This document shows, one piece after another, positions 5,861 through 13,100 of a stretch of 18,645 bases of DNA. Numbering within the stretch: position 1 is the stretch's first letter; each line of letters starts with the position of its first letter. The position numbers and the translations under genes are program-made. The notes under the pieces are model-generated. The model had not been told where the DNA came from and searched no databases. It saw only the letters and a list, made by a program, of their open reading frames with translations. This stretch comes from Chloroflexota bacterium (GTDB taxonomy: Bacteria > Chloroflexota > Dehalococcoidia > Tepidiformales > Tepidiformaceae): contig JAKALX010000016.1 in the NCBI GenBank assembly GCA_021823905.1, forward strand, positions 1 through 18,645, in the 5' to 3' direction.

Positions 5861-8206
5861 ATGAATGGCGAGCCGCTGCATACGAGGGTTCTCAGCGTGG
5901 CGAGAGGAGTGGCGGGTGGATACGCCCTGCGGTTGCTGGCCGACCTCGGCGCGGAATGCAGCCGCTGGGAATGGACCGCCGCGCGCCCCGGCGATTGGCC
6001 CGAGGACGACCTCTTCCAGGCGTATTTCCGCGAGGGCGTCGAGGAGGTCACACGGCGGCTCCCACTCGCTGAACTGCTTGAGCGAGCCGAATCGTTGGCA
6101 GCGTCGTTCGACCTGATCGTCACGGACTTCAGTCAGCAGGAGGTCGGCGAAGACGAGCTGGTGCGGCGTTTGCGGCGGTTCAACCCGTCCCTCGTCGTCG
6201 CCAATGTCGACCATTTCGGGCGAACCGGGCCCTGCGCAAGGTGGGCAGGCGACGAGCTGACCGACTACGCCATGGGCGGGTATTGGGCCATCGCGGGAGA
6301 CCCGGGCGAGCCGCCGCTGCGTGTGCCCGGTTTCCAGGCGCAGTTCCACGGTGGTATGCAGCTTGCCCTGGCGTCCCTCGCGGCGTTGCGGCATGCGCGG
6401 CTGACCGGCGAGGGGCAGGAAGTTGAGGTATCAAGCCTCGAGGCGATGCTCGGGGCGCACTGGAGCACAACCGTCGCCTGGACGCACGAGGGGCGGGTGC
6501 TCAAGCGAGCGGGGTCCGACCTCTTCAAGGCGAACGATGGCTGGGTGTTCTTCTACCGGCTGGGGATGTACACGAACCTGCTGCTCCTGATCGAGCGGCC
6601 TGATCTGCTCGACGACCCGCGCTTCGATTCGATTACCGGCTGGCTTGAAAACGGGGAAGCGCTCTGGTCGATGGTCGGCGACTGGTGCAAGGACAAGAAC
6701 GTCGACGACATCGTCAACACGGCCCAGGAGCTGCGAATTCCGGTCACGCCGATGACCACCGCGAGGACGCTCCTTGCTGACCCGGTCCTGGAGGAGCGGC
6801 GATTCTTCCGGGAGGTTGGGGGCGCCCGGCTCCCCGGACGGCCATATCGATGGACGGACAGTTGGGAGTTTGGGCCGGCGCCGTCGCGCTTGAGGGCGCT
6901 ACTCGAGCAGCCCGCGACGGCACATCGAGCCGCGCCGATCACCTCATCACTTACGGGCAGTGGCGCCGGCGGGGCGGCGCTGGCCGGGATCCGGGTGCTG
7001 GAGCTGACGAACAACTGGGCGGGTCCGATAGCGGGCCGTCATTTGGCGGACCTCGGTGCGGAGGTCATCAAGGTGGAGCTTGCGACCAAGCCGGCCACCC
7101 GCGCGAGCCACTACCCGGGCGCGGAGCCCGGAAAGTACCACTGGAACCGGTCCGGCTACTTCAACGAGATGAATCGCAACAAGCGGGACGTCTCGCTCAA
7201 TCTCGCCACGCCGCGTGGACGCGAGCTCTTTCTTCGCCTGGTCCAGCAGGCCGACGCGATCGTCGAGAACAACAGCGCTCGCGTACTGCCGAACCTGGGG
7301 CTTGGCTACGCGGAGCTGGCGGCCGTGAACCCTCGGCTGGTCATGGCCTCGATCAGCGGCTTCGGCGCAACCGGCGCGCGGCGGGATTGGGTGGCGTTCG
7401 GCTCGAACATCGAGGCAGCCTGTGGGCTGGCGGCGATCACTGGCTATGCCGGTGGCGTTCCTCAGCGAACGGGATCCTTCGTGGCCGACCCGATCGCGGG
7501 CGCGCATGCGGCGATCGCGATCCTGGCCGGACTTGAACGGCGCGACCGCACGGGCCTTGGCGCGCACATCGACATCGCTCTCACCGAGTCGGCGATGCCC
7601 TTCATGTTGTTGGCGTTCACCCACCTCCAGTCGACGGGCCAGGAGCTTCCCCGAAACGGGAACGCCGACCTGGACGACGCGCCGACCGGGGCCTACCGCT
7701 GTGCGGGGACCGACGAGTGGATCGCGATCGCGGTCCGGACCGACCAGCAATGGGCAGACCTGGCGCGACTCGCCGGCATCGACCCGGCGCCAGGCCTCAC
7801 GAGGCAACTCCGCGTGCGGAATCGCGCGGCGATCGACGGGCAACTTGGACAGTGGACCGAGGGGTTGGAGCAGTACGAATGCTGCCGGCTTCTCCAGGGT
7901 TGCGGCGTGCCGGCCGCGCCGATCCTCCACAACTGGCAGCTGCACTGCGATCCCCACCTCTTCGCTCGGAACGCATTCATCCCGATCGAGCACCCGGACA
8001 CCGGGGTTTTGCCGTACCCAGGATTCCCGTGGCGCCTGGGTGGCACGCCGCCAAGGCTCCGGTCAGCCGCTCCCCGATTCGCCGAGGGAAACGACTACGT
8101 CTTCCGCACGCTCCTCGGGCTGGGTGACTCCGAGGTGGCGGAGCTCTACGAGGATGGCACTACTGCGCTCGAACCCGTCGGAACGGTTGCCATCCGGGTC
8201 CGCTAA
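5861..8206 (+). CDS. Fused tandem CaiB/BaiF CoA-transferase with a degenerate N-terminal half
   Basis: This 781-residue protein is about twice the length of a class III CoA-transferase and contains two copies of the fold. The C-terminal copy (about 374-781) is complete. It has GIRVLELTNNWAGPIAGRHL (376-395), LGAEVIKVEL (398-407), the N-R-N-K-R-D-V block (438-444), IVENNSARVLPNLGL (467-481) and GSFVADPIAG (538-547) with Asp543 as the likely catalytic residue that carries the CoA anhydride. The N-terminal copy (about 1-345) keeps ARGVAGGYALRLLADLGAE (14-32) but skips the N-K-R region. It reads GFQAQFHGG (157-165) where the Asp should be, giving Gln161. The natural enzymes are interlocked dimers, so the fusion may form a pseudo-heterodimer with one active site. 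GGAGGG at 5847 supports the start. It diverges from the dehydrogenase operon and precedes the Fe-S genes. Confidence 0.9.
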   Translation: MNGEPLHTRVLSVARGVAGGYALRLLADLGAECSRWEWTAARPGDWPEDDLFQAYFREGVEEVTRRLPLAELLERAESLAASFDLIVTDFSQQEVGEDELVRRLRRFNPSLVVANVDHFGRTGPCARWAGDELTDYAMGGYWAIAGDPGEPPLRVPGFQAQFHGGMQLALASLAALRHARLTGEGQEVEVSSLEAMLGAHWSTTVAWTHEGRVLKRAGSDLFKANDGWVFFYRLGMYTNLLLLIERPDLLDDPRFDSITGWLENGEALWSMVGDWCKDKNVDDIVNTAQELRIPVTPMTTARTLLADPVLEERRFFREVGGARLPGRPYRWTDSWEFGPAPSRLRALLEQPATAHRAAPITSSLTGSGAGGAALAGIRVLELTNNWAGPIAGRHLADLGAEVIKVELATKPATRASHYPGAEPGKYHWNRSGYFNEMNRNKRDVSLNLATPRGRELFLRLVQQADAIVENNSARVLPNLGLGYAELAAVNPRLVMASISGFGATGARRDWVAFGSNIEAACGLAAITGYAGGVPQRTGSFVADPIAGAHAAIAILAGLERRDRTGLGAHIDIALTESAMPFMLLAFTHLQSTGQELPRNGNADLDDAPTGAYRCAGTDEWIAIAVRTDQQWADLARLAGIDPAPGLTRQLRVRNRAAIDGQLGQWTEGLEQYECCRLLQGCGVPAAPILHNWQLHCDPHLFARNAFIPIEHPDTGVLPYPGFPWRLGGTPPRLRSAAPRFAEGNDYVFRTLLGLGDSEVAELYEDGTTALEPVGTVAIRVR

Positions 8207-8289
8207 CGGCTGCCGAAACCTTGCTGCTGGTCGGTTGTGGTCAGGTCCTCATGCTTGCGTGCCTGGCCAGCGGGCTGTGCAAGGGCCCA

Positions 8290-8315
8290 AGGAACATGAC
8301 GTAGATCAGTTTCCT
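8290..8315. promoter_or_regulatory. 26-bp imperfect dyad with TGA-N6-TCA core (candidate operator)
   Basis: AGGAA (8290-8294) and TTCCT (8311-8315) flank TGA (8297-8299) and TCA (8306-8308). All are arranged about one centre between 8302 and 8303, and 9 of 13 base pairs are symmetric. TGA-N6-TCA is the core of CRP/FNR-family sites (consensus TTGAT-N4-ATCAA, matched here at 7 of 10 bases). It lies about 90 bp upstream of the Fe-S protein start, in a 200-bp intergenic stretch. No regulator gene is visible nearby, so the call rests on symmetry and position. Confidence 0.3.
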
Positions 8316-8406
8316 GCTCAACAGCCCCCCTTATTGTCCAGCCTGGCGCAGTCTTTTCCGCCGGGAGCGCGGCTGCACCGCCATTCAACGATTGAGGCCG
8401 ACACAC

Positions 8407-9498
8407 ATGCCAGCATCCGACGCCTACGACGCTCTTGCCGAACGACATGGACATGGAGGCTCCGAGCGCTACCGCCGGATCCTCGAATTCGTCATGTCGC
8501 CCCGCCAGGCGCAACTTGCCGTGCAGCTCCCGGTGGCGCTCGACGAGCTGGCCGCCAAGGAGGGCCTGTCCGTTGAGACCGTCCAGGCAGAGCTCGACGA
8601 TCTCTTCGTGAAGGGCGTCGTCTTCCCGCGGAATTTTGTGACACGCGAAACCTACCGTTTCGCCCGCGACACGATGCAGCTTCATGATGCGACGGAATCG
8701 CTCTGGCTCCTCGACGGGGTCTACACCCAGGAGCAGAGGAACCAGCTGTGGGCGTTGTGGTGGGACTTCTGCACGAATGAGTGGGACGCGAAGCGCATGC
8801 CGCAGATTGCGAAGGCGCCGCGACCGCCGCTGCGCATCGTCCCCGCTTACAAGGCGATCAAGGACATTCCCGGGATCTTGCCCTACGAGAACATGCACGA
8901 GATGGCCAACACCGCGGGCCTGGCGTCGGTCGTTTCGTGTTCGTGCCGCAAGCGCCAGGAGTCGCTGGGGAACACGTGCTCGCATTCGCACGACATGAAC
9001 TGCATCCAGTTCAACCGGGCGGCGGAGTACGTCCAGGGCCGGGGCCACGGCAAGATGCTCTCGAAGGAAGAGGTGCTGAGCCTCATCGACCAGACGGAGG
9101 ACGACGGCCTCGTTCACCAATGGCCGAACGCAGACATGATGATCACCAACACGCTCTGCAGCTGCTGCGACGACTGCTGCGTGTTCTTGCTGCCCATGCG
9201 CGAGCACGGCGTCCCATGGACCTCCTACTATGCGAAGAGCCGCTTCGAGCCACGGAACGACATCGACCTCTGTGACGGCTGCCAGGACTGCATCGAGCGC
9301 TGCCAGTTCGACGCGCTGACGATGGAAAAGGTCGCCGGGTACAAGAAAATGAAGGCGATCGTCGATTCCGAGAAGTGCATGGGTTGTGCCGTTTGCGTCC
9401 TCGTCTGCGAGCCGGGCAGCCTCAAGATGGAGATCGTGCGACCGCCCGAGCACATCCCTCACCTTGCACACGCTGGCGAGGGTCATTCCCACGCGTAG
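8407..9498 (+). CDS. Multi-cysteine 4Fe-4S protein with helix-turn-helix-like N-terminus and C-terminal 2[4Fe-4S] ferredoxin domain
   Basis: This is a 363-residue iron-sulfur protein. I start it at ATG 8407 (MPASDAYDAL), nine bases after GAGG (8394-8397), rather than at the TTG five codons earlier. Residues about 35-80 (LPVALDELAAKEGLSVETVQ onward to VVFPR) read like a winged-helix segment. A middle block has cysteines at 178, 180, 191 and 199 (CSCRKRQ, TCSHSHDMNC) and CSCCDDCC (251-258), preceded by GLVHQWPN (234-241). Anaerobe ferredoxin-like proteins of unknown role share this arrangement. The C-terminal domain has two standard CxxCxxCxxxC motifs, at 289-299 and 324-334, for two [4Fe-4S] clusters. 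The tail is His-rich (353-362). Its neighbours suggest electron transfer for the acyl-CoA pathway; the N-terminus could make it a redox-sensing regulator. No signal peptide or membrane segment is seen. Confidence 0.85.
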   Translation: MPASDAYDALAERHGHGGSERYRRILEFVMSPRQAQLAVQLPVALDELAAKEGLSVETVQAELDDLFVKGVVFPRNFVTRETYRFARDTMQLHDATESLWLLDGVYTQEQRNQLWALWWDFCTNEWDAKRMPQIAKAPRPPLRIVPAYKAIKDIPGILPYENMHEMANTAGLASVVSCSCRKRQESLGNTCSHSHDMNCIQFNRAAEYVQGRGHGKMLSKEEVLSLIDQTEDDGLVHQWPNADMMITNTLCSCCDDCCVFLLPMREHGVPWTSYYAKSRFEPRNDIDLCDGCQDCIERCQFDALTMEKVAGYKKMKAIVDSEKCMGCAVCVLVCEPGSLKMEIVRPPEHIPHLAHAGEGHSHA

Positions 9499-9531
9499 GC
9501 CAGGCGGAAGCCGGCCGGCTGAGGTGGAGCC

Positions 9532-9741
9532 ATGCACGAAGCCTGCATCGATTCCGAACTCTGCGACGGTTGCCAGGACTGTCTCGAATGCTGCGTCTAC
9601 GACGCGATCGCGCTCGTCAGGATGCCGCCATCAAAGCGGTTGAAGGCGGTCGTCGATCTCGACCGCTGCTGCGGCTGCCTTGCCTGCGGGCCACCGATTT
9701 GTCCGCAGGATGGGATTGAGCTCAGGCGAATTCGCGCGTAG
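9532..9741 (+). CDS. Small ferredoxin, paralogue of the preceding gene's C-terminal domain
   Basis: The product is a 69-residue 2[4Fe-4S] ferredoxin-like protein beginning 33 bp after the larger Fe-S gene, with GAGG/GGAG just before the ATG. It closely parallels residues 288-345 of that protein: both have L-C-D-G-C-Q-D-C and K-A-V/I-V-D linkers. The first cluster motif is CDGCQDCLECC (11-21), a standard CxxCxxCxxxC. The second, CCGCLACGPPICP (46-58), has four rather than three residues before the last cysteine (Cys57), plus an extra Cys46/Cys47 pair. A single [4Fe-4S] cluster plus a variant site is therefore possible. It probably works as an electron carrier with the upstream protein. It converges on the HExxH gene ending at 9778. 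Confidence 0.82.
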   Translation: MHEACIDSELCDGCQDCLECCVYDAIALVRMPPSKRLKAVVDLDRCCGCLACGPPICPQDGIELRRIRA

Positions 9742-9777
9742 CGCCTGGCCGCCCTGTCAGCTGTGCCGCGCCTCGGT

Positions 9778-10158
9778 TCACCTGGTGCCCTCCAGTTCGC
9801 GCCGTACCGTCTGCTGGCAGGCAATCGCCGGGATCTCCATTGCGTGCTGGTTGTGGCGGAACCCACAGCGAAACTGGCCAACCAGATAGCTCGCGAAGAA
9901 TCGCAGGGCGCCCAGTTCGCGCGCCTGGCCGACGTGATACGCCTCGTGCGCGATCAGCGCGAGCCCCCATGGCTCGGTCTCCTCGAACTTGCCACGCCGG
10001 AAGACGACGAACCGCCCGAACGTGATTGCCGCCATTCGCAACGGGACCGGCAGCCAGCGCCACGGCGCCGAGGTCAGCACCCGCATCCGCCGAAGGTCCT
10101 GCTCCGGCACGAACGCGCTCAGCGTCGATACCGCCGCCTCCGAAAGCCGCCTGCCCAT
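9778..10158 (-). CDS. Small HExxH zincin-like protein (putative metallopeptidase domain)
   Basis: This is a 126-residue protein with an HEAYH motif (71-75; His71, Glu72, His75) in the context LALIAHEAYHVGQ. A possible third ligand is Glu108 in NQHAMEIPA, and an aromatic stretch RFFASYLVGQF (86-96) lies between. This layout resembles the short DUF4157-like zincin domains with HE-x-x-H-x-x-Q. The N-terminus (27-52) is moderately hydrophobic but not a clear signal peptide. The ATG at 10158-10156 shares its A with the TGA stop of the 1517-residue membrane protein (TGATG), so translation is probably coupled. AGGGA upstream is a weak ribosome site. Its job is unknown; it could be a housekeeping protease or a non-catalytic partner of the membrane glycosyltransferase-like protein. 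Confidence 0.72.
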   Translation of the reverse strand: MGRRLSEAAVSTLSAFVPEQDLRRMRVLTSAPWRWLPVPLRMAAITFGRFVVFRRGKFEETEPWGLALIAHEAYHVGQARELGALRFFASYLVGQFRCGFRHNQHAMEIPAIACQQTVRRELEGTR

Positions 10159-13100
10159 CAGTCCCTGCTTGTCACTTTGTAGATCGCATAGTCGCCCGAC
10201 CGGAAGACGGCTGTTAGCTCCGGCATCTGGTCGAACTTCGCCAGCCCGGCTTCACTCCCCCGTAACCGCTCCTCTGTGCCGACGACGATGTAGCTCACGT
10301 TGTAGCGTTGGATGTACTGGAGGGCGAAGGCGGGGAAGGCGTCGGTGTAGAAGCGTGCTGTGTCGCTGCGGCGCTGATCGATGAGTGCCTGGTAGTCGGT
10401 TCGTTGCTGGATCTGGTGCCAGTCCCAGCCGATGACGGCGGGCAGCCCGGTGTACTCCGAGATGCGGCCGGTCCAGTGGTAAAGCGGCCCGACCTCCTCG
10501 GCGATCACCGGGCTCCCCTTGACGTTCTGTCGCAGCCATTCGATCAGCGGGAGGTCGTCGTCAAGCCGCACCTGCACCACCTTCGGTTGCTCGGCCGTGC
10601 CGAGATCCTCGCGATAGACCGCGCCGGGGAGGAACGCCAGGCCGTTCAGGGTCGGGCCGGAGTCGTTGAAGCGGGCGTCCTGCCGGGCGCGCGTCCCGGA
10701 GTAGAGGTAGATGATCGACGAAAGGAACAGCAAACCGACGCAGGCGGTGGCGGTCAGGGCGGCGAAAGCCCGGCCGCGCGCTGGCCGTATCTGCCAATCG
10801 CGCACTTCCCAGAGCGCCTGCCCGACGTACCACGTCGCGAAAGCGCTCGCCACGGCGAAGAGCTGCCACGCCTGCAGGCCGAATTTGAAGACCGTGTTCA
10901 TCCGCTGGATGTCGTTCTTCAGGGTCACGACGTCGACGCCAGCGCTGACGGCGAAGGCGAGAGCGAATGCGGCGGTCGCGAGGATGCGCGGGAGGTTGCG
11001 TTCGGCGGCGCGCCATTCGAGCCAGAGGAGGTTGACGAAGTAGACCTCGATGAGCGCGGCCAGCGCCAGCGTCGCCAGCCCGAAGGTCGCCGTGAACGCC
11101 GCCAGGCCACCCGCGAAGACAGCCAGGGCGATCACCTCCATCCGCCCGTTGACCGAGGCGAGCACCGGATTCCTGCCGTGGTCGCGCAAGCGGATGGCCA
11201 GCTCCTCGTAGTAGCGGACGGCGAGGAAGACGATGGCGATGGCGACGAAAACGGCGTATTGGACGAAGTACTGGTGGAGCTGCGTCGTCTCGGGCGCGCG
11301 TACCAGGCCTGGGTCGAAGGTTTCGAAGTGGGCCGTGTAGGGCGCAAAGAGGACCGTCGTCACCACACCCGCGGTCGCGAGATGGCCAACAGCATCCCAC
11401 CAGCGCTCCTGCCAGCGCCCTTGGCGCAGCGCCTGCCCGGCCGCGACCAGACCGCAACTGATGAGGACGGCGGTCGGGAAATCCCAGGTGTGGACCGCTC
11501 GCACGAGGCCGACCGCGACGCCGATCAGCGCTGCCAGCACCCAGGTGCGCGTCTTCTGCCCGCTCGACGCCATCGCGACGTAGGCCACGCCGAGAGCGAT
11601 GACGAGCCCGAAGAAAGGCACACCCATCAGGTGCGGGTGGAGGTCGGCGAAGAGCAGCGAGAAGAACGGGAACTCGGTGATGTCGAACTGGCCGAAGTGG
11701 ACGCGCGAGCTGCGCCACCAGTCGAACGGCGGCAGCGCGACACCGTCGACGGCGAACCGCCAGAGACCGCCGAAGACGCCGAGAAAGCCGCCGAGCATCC
11801 GCACGAGTGGCCGGAACGGCGTGCCGCTGGCGGTGCTTCCGAGCGGATGCCACTCGTTGATCTTCTGCAGGCGTTCGATCGTCTGGTGAGCGCCGTCGAG
11901 GTTCGCCATGAAGAGCAGCAGCACCACGCCGAAGAGGGCCGCAGCGATGGCTGGCCGCCGCCAGCGCCGCGTTTCGCCGATCGCGCGGCGGCGAATGCGG
12001 GCGCCCATGCCCACGAGGTTGGCTGCGGTCGACGCCATCGTCGCCGCCCCCAGGCTGGCGAAGGTCGGGATTCCGAGGTTGAAGGCGATCTCGGGAACGA
12101 TCTTCAGCGCCCGCATCGGCACGGCCAGGAAGAACCAGCCCATGTAGTAGTAGTTCATACTCCCGCCGGCGAACCACGGGTCGTACGGCGGGAGCTTCGT
12201 CGACCGTGCGATGGCGGTGAGGTAGGCGATCTCCATCGGCTTTTCGCCGCCCTGCGGGTCGAACCACAGGTCCGGGTTCCAGGCACGCAGGAGCACAAAG
12301 ACCGTGAAGACGCCGAGGAAGACCGCCTCAATTGCGAGCCAGGTGCGCCAGGTCGTGCGCGCTTCGCGCCGAAGCGATCGCCGGCGGATGAACCCAAGCG
12401 CCACCCCCGCCGCCACTACCGCGGCGAGGGCGGTCCACGCGAGCGTGCCGGAGAAGCGCGACGGCCCCCACGCGACGAGGACCCACGTCGGCAGCACGAC
12501 TGCGATCAGGCCGAGGAGCTTTGAGAGGCCGTAGCCGCGGTCTGGGAGCGGCCGGAACAGCCACGTGACCCACGGGATGGCCGCCACCGCGGCTACTTCG
12601 AGGAACAGCAGCCACCAGAGCCATGGGATGGAGCTCGCCCACCCGTGCGCGTCGAAGATGGCCGAGAACGTGCCGCCGGACTGCTGGACTTGCGCCTCGG
12701 CGGAAGTGAACTGCAGTCCGTTGGTCCGCCCCTCCTTCGGCAACAGACTGACCGCCCGCTCGGGATGCGCTTCGTTCAGCAGGGCGATAGCCTTCTGGGG
12801 ATTCCAGGCGGCAGTCTTCTTGTAAATTCGCACCTCGGGGTGGTCGTAGACGGTGAACGACTCCTCGGCATGGGAATCGTTGATCGTGAGACCGAGGAAT
12901 GATGGCTGGAGCGTGAACGTCGCGACCCGCTCGAACCCGAGCTCTCCGCTGTCCAGCAACTGGTAGTAGCGAATTGTCGCCGGGTATTCACGTTCAAGGC
13001 GCTGCACGGAGTTGCGGATACGGTCGGATGCGATAACGACGTAGTCGGCATTGACGAGCCCGCCCTTGCCGCTGTCCTGTTGCCGGCCGAGGACGAGTTC

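Noticed and set aside
8253..8303. Short open frame beginning MLACLASGLCK in the spacer before the Fe-S gene, a possible leader peptide.
   Set aside because: No Shine-Dalgarno site, no run of a regulatory amino acid and no attenuator-like hairpins; about 17 codons is easily chance.
8203..9537. 444-codon minus-strand frame opposite the Fe-S gene.
   Set aside because: The plus strand carries clear CxxCxxCxxxC motifs and a ribosome site; the opposite frame shows no family motif and is a shadow.
10308..12524. 738-codon open frame on the plus strand antisense to the membrane protein gene.
   Set aside because: Composition is highly charged and low-complexity (E, R, D, G rich), typical of the antisense of a GC-rich membrane gene, and no domain is recognisable.
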